From positions 1-5,003 of the forward strand of contig MHHD01000047.1 of assembly GCA_001805895.1 (NCBI GenBank): a DNA stretch of 5,003 bases, written 5' to 3'. The DNA is from Omnitrophica WOR_2 bacterium RIFCSPLOWO2_12_FULL_51_8. Its GTDB lineage: Bacteria; Omnitrophota; Gorgyraeia; Gygaellales; Profunditerraquicolaceae. A program made the translations under genes and the position numbers. Numbering within the stretch: position 1 is the first letter of the stretch; each line of letters begins with the position of its first letter. This document shows positions 1 to 5,003 of the stretch, piece after piece. Below the pieces are notes generated by a model, which searched no databases, was not told the origin of the DNA, and worked only from the letters and a program-made list of their open reading frames with translations.

Positions 1-533
1 GGATTACTTTTTAAGGCGCCCAGGCTTTTTGCGGTTACGCCGGAATGGATGGTGAAAAAATCAACCCCTTCCTCTGCCTGGGCCTTAAGCGCCTCCAGGC
101 AGTCTTCGGCGGAAAATCCCAGGAGGTCGCCGGATTTATCCTGAGCGCGCACGGCAATTTCGTAGATCGGGACCGTGCCTACAGGGACAGAGGAAGATGA
201 CAATATCCTGCGCCTTAACCTTTGCAGGCCTCTTCCCACGCTCAAGTCCATTACCGTGTCCGCCCCGGATTTAACGGCAATTTTCAGTTTTCTCAGCTCC
301 CCGGAAATACCGCAGACGTCGGGAGAAGTCCCGATATTAGCGTTTACTTTCGTGCGCAGCCCATAACCAATCCCGCAGGGTATTTTGACTCGGCGCCTTT
401 TGTTTTTAGGGATAACCGCTTTCCCCAGCGCGATTACATTCAGGAGCTCCTTAACCCTGATGCCTTCGGACTTGGCAACCTGCCGGGCCGTATCGGTAAT
501 AATGTTTCTCTTGGCTGATTCTAACTGGGTCAT
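1..533 (-). CDS. thiC: Phosphomethylpyrimidine synthase ThiC, N-terminal part (runs off left edge)
   Basis: ThiC is the radical-SAM enzyme that converts aminoimidazole ribotide into HMP-phosphate, the pyrimidine half of thiamine. About 177 codons are visible from an ATG at 533. The protein opens MTQLESAKRNIIT and lacks the long N-terminal extension of the E. coli enzyme, so it is the short form, expected to be about 430 residues. The family blocks appear in order: IPKN (41-44), GLRTKVNANIGTS (58-70), GADTVMDLS (90-98), PVGTVPIYE (117-125) and GVDFFTIHSGVT (156-167). Asn66, Met95, Tyr124 and His163 align with E. coli substrate-binding residues N239, M268, Y297 and H333. The metal-binding His residues and the C-terminal Fe-S cysteines lie outside the window. 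The motif usually read as MDLSTG is MDLSVG here. The start lies 6 bases after the thiD2 stop, with a weak GTGGA ribosome site at 543-547. No TPP riboswitch precedes it. The family call is near certain. Confidence 0.96.
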   Translation of the reverse strand, partial: MTQLESAKRNIITDTARQVAKSEGIRVKELLNVIALGKAVIPKNKRRRVKIPCGIGYGLRTKVNANIGTSPDVCGISGELRKLKIAVKSGADTVMDLSVGRGLQRLRRRILSSSSVPVGTVPIYEIAVRAQDKSGDLLGFSAEDCLEALKAQAEEGVDFFTIHSGVTAKSLGALKSN

Positions 534-539
534 AGATAG

Positions 540-980
540 TTATCCACAATCTGTGTTCAAAATTATCTTTGCGGCCTTGCGCTCTATCCCGTAAAGTCTA
601 TACCTTATCTTTTTAAACTCTAAGGCCGGCTGCCTGCCGGCCAACTTGGAAAATTCTTCCAGCACCCTGGCTGATTCTTTGGCGCGTTGGATGTTGGCAA
701 AAAAAATGTCGTTTACGTTATCCCTCTTTAGCTCCCCGGCAGAGATACTTCTGCCCACATCTCTTGAGCAATCACGGGTTTTCCATAAATCTTTTGCGCC
801 CGGCAGCCCGGGGATGACTAGGTCGATGTCGTGGCGCACCTTCTTGAACGCCGCGGTGAGAGCGCGATTATTCAGCAGGAAGCGCGTGATTTCCTCGCAG
901 ACACGCAAGCCTTCTTTTACGCGGTTGATATTGGCGTCGATAATCCGGTTAACCGCCTTCCGGCTGATATCTTTCGGCAA
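540..980 (-). CDS. thiD2: Stand-alone ThiD2-type HMP-phosphate kinase
   Basis: It matches the ThiD2 domain, known mostly as the N-terminal half of ThiE fusions (often annotated thiamine-phosphate pyrophosphorylase-like) and described as a kinase turning HMP-P into HMP-PP. Visible family blocks are IIDANINRVKEGLRVCEE (13-30), RFLL (33-36), KVRHDID (47-53), TRDCSRDVGRSI (68-79), ANIQRAKESARVLEEFSKL (95-113) and IRYRLYGIERK (125-135). The two similar segments DANINRVKEGLRV and ANIQRAKESARVL suggest an internally repeated helical fold. The protein ends at 146 residues with no ThiE barrel after it. It sits directly upstream of thiC, whose product is its expected substrate. The start is uncertain: the only canonical codon after the in-frame stop at 987-989 is TTG at 978-980, which has no clear ribosome site and lies inside rfaE2. 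An ATT at codon 13, 8 bases after GGCGG, would sit at the usual family N-terminus. The family call is strong; the activity is inferred from the family. Confidence 0.87.
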   Translation of the reverse strand: MPKDISRKAVNRIIDANINRVKEGLRVCEEITRFLLNNRALTAAFKKVRHDIDLVIPGLPGAKDLWKTRDCSRDVGRSISAGELKRDNVNDIFFANIQRAKESARVLEEFSKLAGRQPALEFKKIRYRLYGIERKAAKIILNTDCG

Positions 981-1443
981 TTTTTTTTATCAGGTTAGTA
1001 GTGGAGCAGTCTTTGACTAATTTCACGGTAGAAACCTTGCCGCCATAAGCGGCGACGATATCGCCCCCGATAATTTCGTTCTCCTTCCAGTCCGCGCCCT
1101 TGACTAGAAGGTCGGGCTTCAGCGCCTTTATCGCCTGGCGGGGGCTTGCTTCGTCAAACAGCAGCGCATAATCCACGCTCTCTAACGCGGCAATTAAGCC
1201 GATCCTCTGTTTTGCCGGAGAGATGGGCCTTTTATCGCCCTTTATTTTTTTGACCGAGCCGTCGCTGTTTACCGCTACGACCAGGATATCCCCTCTTGCC
1301 TTGGCTTTTTCCAGATATTGCGCGTGGCCGTAATGCAGGAGATCAAAGCAGCCGTTGGTAAAAACTATCGTCTTACCGGTTTTTTTTAACCGGGAGACGA
1401 TCTTCGTTAATGCGCCCAGGGTTTTTATTTTTTGCTTTAACAA
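949..1443 (-). CDS. rfaE2: D-glycero-beta-D-manno-heptose 1-phosphate adenylyltransferase (HldC/RfaE2 type)
   Basis: It transfers AMP from ATP to heptose-1-phosphate to give ADP-heptose, the activated sugar for the LPS inner core; it is cytosolic. The 164-residue protein is a single nucleotidyltransferase domain equivalent to the C-terminal half of E. coli HldE, without the ribokinase-like half. It has TNGCFDLLHYGH (29-40) with the HxGH nucleotide-binding motif at His37-His40, then NSDGSVKKIKGDKRPI (59-74), PDLLVKGADW (110-119) and the C-terminal STTN (147-150). The start is TTG at 1441-1443: an in-frame stop lies at 1462-1464, and GAGGA at 1450-1454 is well spaced. It overlaps the gmhA stop by 7 bases, indicating coupling to the isomerase acting earlier in the same pathway. 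Two A8 tracts (minus strand) lie in the gene. Related cytidylyltransferases (TagD-like) share the fold, but VKGADW, STTN and the gmhA neighbour favour the heptose enzyme. Confidence 0.93.
   Translation of the reverse strand: MLKQKIKTLGALTKIVSRLKKTGKTIVFTNGCFDLLHYGHAQYLEKAKARGDILVVAVNSDGSVKKIKGDKRPISPAKQRIGLIAALESVDYALLFDEASPRQAIKALKPDLLVKGADWKENEIIGGDIVAAYGGKVSTVKLVKDCSTTNLIKKIAERYQPEGG
981..988 (-). other. A8 homopolymer at the rfaE2/thiD2 junction
   Basis: Eight A residues on the minus strand lie in rfaE2 codons ATA AAA AAA ATT, immediately before the annotated thiD2 TTG. A transcript or true sequence with seven A residues would join the rfaE2 frame directly to thiD2. The tract itself is seen; any slippage is inference. 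Confidence 0.45.
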
Positions 1444-2003
1444 AGCGCGTCCTCGATGAGTTCACAGATAATGTGCCCGATAGCGATGTGCGCCTCCTGT
1501 ATCCTGGCGGTAACGTGCGAGGCGACCATCAACGACACATCGGCGAGCTTCGCCAGCTCTCCGCCGTCGCCTCCGGTAAGGGCAATAGTCTTCAGGCCCA
1601 TTTTTTTAGCTTGTTTTATCCCCGCAGCCACATTTTTGGCTTTGCCGCTGGTGGAAATACCGATTACCACGTCATTTTTTTGCCCCAGCGCCTCGACCTG
1701 CCGGGCGAAGATAATTTCATAACCGTAATCGTTCGCTAGAGAGGTGATCACCGAGGTGTTCGTCGTCAGCGCGATTGCCGCCAGGGCAGTGCGGTCTTTT
1801 TTGAAGCGGCCGACGAGCTCCGCGGCGATATGCTGGCTGTCGCTGGCCGAGCCGCCGTTGCCAAAAATAATTACCTTGCCGTTTCTCTTCAGGGCGTCAA
1901 TGATGATATCGGCAATCTCGACGATCTGGCCGATTTTAGTGCGCAGGAGGTCCTCCTTGACCTGGATGCCTTCCAGCAGGATATCTTTAATGCGGTCTCT
2001 CAT
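1437..2003 (-). CDS. gmhA: Sedoheptulose-7-phosphate isomerase GmhA
   Basis: GmhA converts sedoheptulose-7-phosphate to D-glycero-D-manno-heptose-7-phosphate, the first step of ADP-heptose synthesis. The 188 residues match the usual length of this SIS-domain enzyme. Seen in order are FGNGGSASDSQHIAAEL (47-63), LTTNTSVITSLANDYGYE (79-96), GISTSGKAKNV (115-125), ALTGGDGG (141-148) and RIQEAHIAIGH (167-177). His58, Glu62, Gln169 and His177 align with the four metal-site residues of E. coli GmhA (H61, E65, Q172, H180). The ATG at 2001-2003 is preceded by AAGGAG (2008-2013). The gene follows an approximately 50-base gap containing a hairpin, and its 3' end overlaps rfaE2, which acts later in the pathway. 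DiaA shares the fold, but the full metal site and the neighbour make GmhA the better call. Confidence 0.96.
   Translation of the reverse strand: MRDRIKDILLEGIQVKEDLLRTKIGQIVEIADIIIDALKRNGKVIIFGNGGSASDSQHIAAELVGRFKKDRTALAAIALTTNTSVITSLANDYGYEIIFARQVEALGQKNDVVIGISTSGKAKNVAAGIKQAKKMGLKTIALTGGDGGELAKLADVSLMVASHVTARIQEAHIAIGHIICELIEDALC
1450..1454 (-). promoter_or_regulatory. Ribosome binding site that decides the rfaE2 TTG start
   Basis: GAGGA on the minus strand lies 6 bases before the TTG at 1441-1443, inside the last codons of gmhA. With an in-frame stop at 1462-1464 and no ATG or GTG before the conserved nucleotide-binding motif, it supports TTG as the real start. Confidence 0.65.
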
Positions 2004-2007
2004 CTTT

Positions 2008-2013
2008 CTCCTT
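2008..2013 (-). promoter_or_regulatory. Shine-Dalgarno site of gmhA
   Basis: AAGGAG on the minus strand lies 4 bases before the ATG at 2001-2003, a slightly short spacing. An ATG at 2014-2016 is in a different frame and is not a competing start for GmhA. Confidence 0.6.
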
Positions 2014-2024
2014 CATAGCAAATG

Positions 2025-2055
2025 AACACCGGCCAATCCTATATGGCCGGGTGTT
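2025..2055 (-). terminator. Imperfect hairpin in the pfp-gmhA gap, possible weak terminator or mRNA processing/stability element
   Basis: On the minus strand AACACCCGGCCA and TGGCCGGTGTT pair with one bulged C around the 8-base loop TATAGGAT. The 5' arm begins inside the pfp stop codon. Only a poor T stretch (CATTTGC) follows, so it is not a convincing intrinsic terminator. It fills most of the longest gap in the window and may separate the pfp and gmhA parts of the transcript or protect the upstream message. Confidence 0.4.
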
Positions 2056-3085
2056 ATCCAAAGAACACCTTTGCTATTTCATAAAGTTCCATATCCACGG
2101 TCTTCAGGGTGCCCACCGCCTCCTCAAGCCGCACGTCAATCACCTTGTTGCCGGCTAATGCCACCATCCGTCCGAATTTCTTGTCCTTCGCCAGCTCCAC
2201 CGCCTTTACCCCAAATCGGGTGCCTAAGACCCGGTCAAAGGCGGTAGGTGTGCCGCCCCTTTGAATATGGCCTAAGACGCTCACCCTGGTTTCGTAGCCG
2301 GTTATTTTTTCGATCTGGGCGGCTAATGCTTCGCCGATCCCGCCCAGCCGCACGTGGCCGAATTCGTCCAGTCTCCTTTCCTGTAAAACAAAGGAGCCTT
2401 CTTTAAACTGGGCCCCTTCCGCCACTACCACGATGCTGAAAGTTTTTCCCCGCTGATGGCGTCTTCTCAGCAGCGCGCAGATCTCTTCGATATCGATAGG
2501 AAGTTCGGGGATTAAAATTATATCCGCCCCGCCGGCAATCCCTGCCTCCGTGGCAATCCATCCGGCATGCCTGCCCATTACCTCCACCACGATGATGCGG
2601 TGATGGCTTTCGGCCGTAGTATGCAGCTTATCGATGCATTCCGTGGCGGTATTCAGCGCAGTGTCAAACCCGAAAGTATAATCTGTGGCCGAAAGATCAT
2701 TGTCTATGGTCTTAGGCACGCCTATAATGTTAGGGATGCCGTCTTTTATCAGTTTTGAGGCGACGCCAAGGGTATCTTCGCCTCCGACGGCGATCAGGGC
2801 ATCCAGACCGAGCTTTTTAAAATTCTCCTTTACTTTTTCCAATCCGCCTTCTTTTTTATAGGGGTTAGTCCTGCTCGTGCCCAGGATTGTCCCGCCCTTA
2901 GGCAGTATTCCGGAAACAGAAAGCAGGTCCAGTTTTACCGAATCTCCGTCGATCAATCCATTCCAGCCATTTTTAATCCCGGTAATTTCGTAACCTTCCA
3001 GGAAGCATTTTCTGACTACCGCCCGGATAACCGGGTTCAGGCCCGGGCAGTCGCCGCCGCCCGTAAGTATGCCTATCTTTTTCAT
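2054..3085 (-). CDS. pfp: 6-phosphofructokinase, predicted pyrophosphate-dependent
   Basis: It phosphorylates fructose-6-phosphate to fructose-1,6-bisphosphate in glycolysis. The 343-residue length is close to the short bacterial PFK/PFP group. Visible motifs are LTGGGDCPGLN (7-17), GGTILGTSR (64-72), VGGEDTLG (100-107), GVPKTIDND (122-130), VEVMGRHAGW (167-176), VAEGA (221-225) and RVSVLGHIQRGG (267-278). Asp128 is the catalytic base equivalent (E. coli D127), and Arg172, Glu223 and His273 match substrate-binding positions. In ATP-dependent enzymes the residues at E. coli positions 104 and 124 are Gly; here they are Asp104 and Lys125, the classic pair of PPi-dependent enzymes. The donor is therefore predicted to be PPi, making the step reversible. 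The residue before Asp104 is Glu rather than the common Asp. The ATG at 3083-3085 has an AGGAGG site (3095-3100), 15 bases after the amaP stop. PFK family membership is certain; donor choice is inferred from two residues. Confidence 0.95.
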   Translation of the reverse strand: MKKIGILTGGGDCPGLNPVIRAVVRKCFLEGYEITGIKNGWNGLIDGDSVKLDLLSVSGILPKGGTILGTSRTNPYKKEGGLEKVKENFKKLGLDALIAVGGEDTLGVASKLIKDGIPNIIGVPKTIDNDLSATDYTFGFDTALNTATECIDKLHTTAESHHRIIVVEVMGRHAGWIATEAGIAGGADIILIPELPIDIEEICALLRRRHQRGKTFSIVVVAEGAQFKEGSFVLQERRLDEFGHVRLGGIGEALAAQIEKITGYETRVSVLGHIQRGGTPTAFDRVLGTRFGVKAVELAKDKKFGRMVALAGNKVIDVRLEEAVGTLKTVDMELYEIAKVFFG

Positions 3086-3094
3086 TGGTGAACC

Positions 3095-3100
3095 CCTCCT
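3095..3100 (-). promoter_or_regulatory. Strong Shine-Dalgarno site of pfp
   Basis: AGGAGG on the minus strand continues as AGGAGGGG and lies 9 bases before the pfp ATG (7 from the last G). It fills the 15-base amaP-pfp spacer. This is the most consensus-like ribosome site at a non-overlapping junction here and suggests independent, efficient initiation on pfp. Confidence 0.7.
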
Positions 3101-3721
3101 TTAAATCCTTCCATAACCGCCAAAGGGTATCGCGGCCTCTTCTTTCTCTAAGTCCCTTTTCCTCTTGTCCTTTTCCTCAGGCGAAATAATTTTAGTGACG
3201 TGGATCTTGATGATGATTTGCTCTTCTATGCCTAAGACCTCCTGGATTTTAGAACGGGTGATATCCTGCAGGCGGGCGGTCAATTCCGGGATATTGGCTT
3301 CGGATTTTAATACCACCCGCAGGTCAACCGTGATTACGCCTTTTTTATTCGCCCGCACATCCGGCCTGAGCTCCTTGATTTCCGGCATGATCCCGGTAAT
3401 CCTGCGGATGAGGTCTTCTACCGCCGATAACGCGATAGTCACCTCGCCGGAAGAGGTCCTGAAGGCGATATTTTTCTCACGTTGGAACCTGCCCAGGATC
3501 AACTGGGCAAAAGAGAAGCTGATTAATATCAGCAGCATCCCGGAAAGGATTGCCACTACCCTCGAGGAAGGGTTATCCTGGATGAAGGCAAGGAAATTAT
3601 TGATATATTCTATGGTCTGCGGCTGCAATCTATCGAAAGACAGGGCGATGCCGAAGAAAATCATGCTTAATCCGATCAATATCAGTATGGATGCGTAGAA
3701 CATCACTCCCAGGATCCTCAT
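3101..3721 (-). CDS. amaP: AmaP-like alkaline-shock-response membrane anchor protein
   Basis: AmaP is an integral membrane protein known in Staphylococcus aureus to tether Asp23 to the membrane. The 206-residue protein has two hydrophobic segments, about residues 4-28 and 55-77, joined by a short loop. After these comes FQREKNIAFRTSSGEV (79-94), the typical junction into the cytosolic domain, and then ALSAVEDLIRRI (97-108). Residues 142-178 (ANIPELTARLQ and onward) resemble the C-terminal part of the adjacent Asp23 protein, so the soluble domain probably has a related fold. A charged tail (PEEKDKRKRDLEKEE, 181-195) precedes a glycine-rich end. The ATG overlaps the asp23 stop in an ATGA junction and has an AAGGAGG ribosome site just upstream, indicating coupled production of the pair. 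The family call is good; the anchoring role is inferred from the family and the neighbour. Confidence 0.85.
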   Translation of the reverse strand: MRILGVMFYASILILIGLSMIFFGIALSFDRLQPQTIEYINNFLAFIQDNPSSRVVAILSGMLLILISFSFAQLILGRFQREKNIAFRTSSGEVTIALSAVEDLIRRITGIMPEIKELRPDVRANKKGVITVDLRVVLKSEANIPELTARLQDITRSKIQEVLGIEEQIIIKIHVTKIISPEEKDKRKRDLEKEEAAIPFGGYGRI

Positions 3722-4089
3722 TTGGCCTCCTTCTGCGGCTTCTCAATCGCCTGCACATTTATATTAATATCTTTTACGGAAAGGTTGGTCATCTTCTCGA
3801 GGCCGCTGCGTACGCTCTCCTGGACTTTATTGGCTACCTCCGGGATATTGAAACCGAAATCCACTACCAGAGGGATCTCAACCCTTACCTCTTCGTTCTT
3901 GGATATCTCTACTCTTACCGCCGGGACAGCATACTTTCCGAAGATCTCCGCCAACCCGCTTCTGAAAAGCCCGCCGCCTATCCGCCTCACCCCTTCGATC
4001 CGCAGGGCGGAAAGCGAGGCAATGGAAGCGATCACATTTTTATGTATTTTGACTACGCCTAAATCCGTGCGCGATTCTTCCGGCTGCAT
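3718..4089 (-). CDS. Asp23/Gls24 family envelope stress response protein
   Basis: Asp23/Gls24 proteins are small cytosolic proteins linked to cell-envelope homeostasis, peripherally membrane-bound through AmaP in staphylococci. This 123-residue protein has no signal peptide or membrane segment. It shows the family pattern: VVKIHKNVIASIASLSAL (12-29), EGVRRIGGG (32-40), VRVEIPLVVDFGFNIPEVA (68-86), VQESVRSGLEKMT (89-101) and VKDININVQAIE (105-116). The ATG at 4087-4089 shares a base with the accC stop (TAATG), and AAGGAG lies 7 bases upstream, so translation is probably coupled to accC. The following gene is its likely membrane partner. Asp23-family genes are also found near accBC in Firmicutes, so the linkage is not unique. 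The precise role is unknown. Confidence 0.9.
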   Translation of the reverse strand: MQPEESRTDLGVVKIHKNVIASIASLSALRIEGVRRIGGGLFRSGLAEIFGKYAVPAVRVEISKNEEVRVEIPLVVDFGFNIPEVANKVQESVRSGLEKMTNLSVKDININVQAIEKPQKEAK

Positions 4090-5003
4090 TAATCCGCTCC
4101 TTTATCCTGGCCTTTAAGCATTTCCTGCACGAAATGCGTGGATACATCGCCTTTGAGGAACAGGGGGTTAGACATCAACCGCAGATGAAACCCGATGGTG
4201 GTCTTGATCGGCGCGATATAAAATTCGTTTAGCGCGCGCTGCATGATTTTAATCGCCTCCTGGCGTGAGCGCCCGTAAGTGATGAGTTTCGCTACCAGCG
4301 AATCATAATAGGAAGTTATTTCGTAGCCGGGATAGATATGGGTGTCCAATCTCACACCCGGGCCTCCGGGAAGATTGAGGGTCTCGATTTTACCGGGGCT
4401 GGGAAAAAAATCGTTTTCTGAGTCCTCGGCATTGATGCGGCATTCGATCGCCGCGCCTCTAATCTGGATATCGTCCTGCTGGAGCTTCAATTTTTCCCCG
4501 GCAGCCACGCGGAGCTGCTCTTTGATCAAATCTATTCCGGTAACCATCTCGGTCACCGGGTGTTCTACCTGGATGCGGGTGTTCATTTCCATAAAATAAA
4601 AGTCATTGTGTTTATCTAATAAAAACTCGATTGTCCCGGCGCTGACGTAGTTAACCGCCCTGGCGCCTTTTATCGCTGCCTCACCCAGCCGTTTACGCAG
4701 CTTACTATCCACTGCCGGAGAAGGAGATTCCTCGAGTAATTTCTGGTGCCGGCGCTGAATGCTGCAGTCCCTTTCTCCCAGGTAAAGCTGGCGCCCGAAT
4801 TTATCCGCTAAGATCTGGATTTCGATGTGGCGGGGCCTCTCGATGTATTTTTCGATATAAACATTCGGATTCCCGAAGTTCGCCTCTGCTTCAGACTGCG
4901 CAGTCATCAGGCTGGAAACCAGGGTGAGGTCGTTGTGGCAGATGCGCATGCCCCTGCCGCCGCCGCCGGCAGCGGCCTTTATAATCACCGGATAACCGAT
5001 ATG
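4089..5003 (-). CDS. accC: Biotin carboxylase subunit of acetyl-CoA carboxylase, C-terminal part (start off right edge)
   Basis: AccC carboxylates biotin on the carrier protein AccB using ATP and bicarbonate, the first half-reaction of malonyl-CoA formation. The frame is open to the right edge; 304 residues are visible, beginning HIGYPVIIKA, equivalent to about E. coli residue 151 onward. The GTG at 4986-4988 is an internal Val codon, not a start. Features are the ATP-grasp glycine loop AAAGGGGRGM (10-19), PRHIEIQ (57-63), ERDCSIQRRHQK (77-88), MEMNTRIQVEHPVTEM (138-153) and ECRINAED (187-194). Lys9, His59, Glu61, Lys88, Glu147 and Arg189 align with E. coli K159, H209, E211, K238, E296 and R338, so the active site looks intact. 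The protein ends after the biotin-carboxylase C-terminal domain with no carboxyltransferase or biotinyl domain, so it is a separate subunit rather than a pyruvate-carboxylase-type fusion. accB is expected beyond the right edge but is not seen. Confidence 0.97.
   Translation of the reverse strand, partial: HIGYPVIIKAAAGGGGRGMRICHNDLTLVSSLMTAQSEAEANFGNPNVYIEKYIERPRHIEIQILADKFGRQLYLGERDCSIQRRHQKLLEESPSPAVDSKLRKRLGEAAIKGARAVNYVSAGTIEFLLDKHNDFYFMEMNTRIQVEHPVTEMVTGIDLIKEQLRVAAGEKLKLQQDDIQIRGAAIECRINAEDSENDFFPSPGKIETLNLPGGPGVRLDTHIYPGYEITSYYDSLVAKLITYGRSRQEAIKIMQRALNEFYIAPIKTTIGFHLRLMSNPLFLKGDVSTHFVQEMLKGQDKGAD

Noticed and set aside
284..297. CTGAGA (minus strand) as a possible TPP riboswitch box
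   Set aside because: It lies inside the thiC coding sequence with no surrounding THI-element structure; another CTGAGA occurs inside pfp, so it is a chance hexamer.
222..518. Plus-strand open frame of 98 codons
   Set aside because: It lies antisense to ThiC, which shows several family blocks and substrate-binding residues in the minus frame.
2004..2040. Possible sigma70 promoter for gmhA (TTGGCC ... TATGAA)
   Set aside because: The spacing is only about 13 bases and the -10-like element overlaps the ribosome site, so it is not a credible promoter.
3165..3698. 177-codon plus-strand open frame opposite amaP
   Set aside because: It is antisense to a gene with clear family motifs and membrane segments; its translation shows no recognisable domain, and it is explained by codon bias on the other strand.
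3691..4117. Plus-strand open frames of 123 and 131 codons opposite asp23
   Set aside because: Both are shadows of the Asp23/Gls24 gene, whose conserved pattern is on the minus strand.
4986..4988. GTG as the start of accC
   Set aside because: The frame stays open upstream to the window edge and encodes HIGYP, the conserved sequence before VIIKA, so the GTG is an internal valine.

Overview
The window reads as one closely packed block of eight genes, all transcribed leftward (minus strand). Read 5'->3' from the right edge they are: the C-terminal two thirds of biotin carboxylase (accC), an Asp23/Gls24-family protein, an AmaP-like membrane protein, a 6-phosphofructokinase with the residues of the pyrophosphate-dependent type, sedoheptulose-7-phosphate isomerase (gmhA), a stand-alone heptose-1-phosphate adenylyltransferase (rfaE2/hldC type), a stand-alone ThiD2-type HMP-phosphate kinase, and the N-terminal part of ThiC, which runs off the left edge. 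No RNA gene, mobile element, CRISPR array or long non-coding stretch was seen. The largest gap is about 50 bases (2004-2053) and is mostly filled by an imperfect hairpin.

Junctions are tight. accC/asp23 share one base (TAATG), asp23/amaP share 4 bases (ATGA), gmhA/rfaE2 overlap by 7 and rfaE2/thiD2 by about 32. amaP/pfp are separated by 15 bases and thiD2/thiC by 6. This supports one or two polycistronic units with translational coupling. The hairpin between pfp and gmhA is the only plausible internal boundary.

Functionally there are four modules. (1) Fatty-acid synthesis and envelope: AccC followed by Asp23 and AmaP. (2) Glycolysis: a PFK with Asp104/Lys125, predicted to use PPi and so to act reversibly. 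(3) ADP-heptose synthesis: GmhA makes heptose-7-phosphate from sedoheptulose-7-phosphate, and RfaE2 adenylylates heptose-1-phosphate; the kinase and GmhB phosphatase are not in the window. (4) The thiamine pyrimidine branch: ThiC makes HMP-phosphate and ThiD2 phosphorylates it to HMP-pyrophosphate.

The organism is a bacterium of roughly 50% G+C. ADP-heptose genes suggest a Gram-negative-type envelope, while Asp23/AmaP is best known from Firmicutes. That mix, with a PPi-type PFK and a stand-alone ThiD2, fits an uncultured lineage such as Omnitrophota or another deep PVC-like or related group. This placement is inference from gene content, not a measured phylogeny. I found no clearly undescribed system. 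The most interesting points are the PPi-type PFK residues, the free-standing ThiD2 with its ambiguous start beside an A8 tract, and the Asp23/AmaP pair in a probable LPS-bearing organism.
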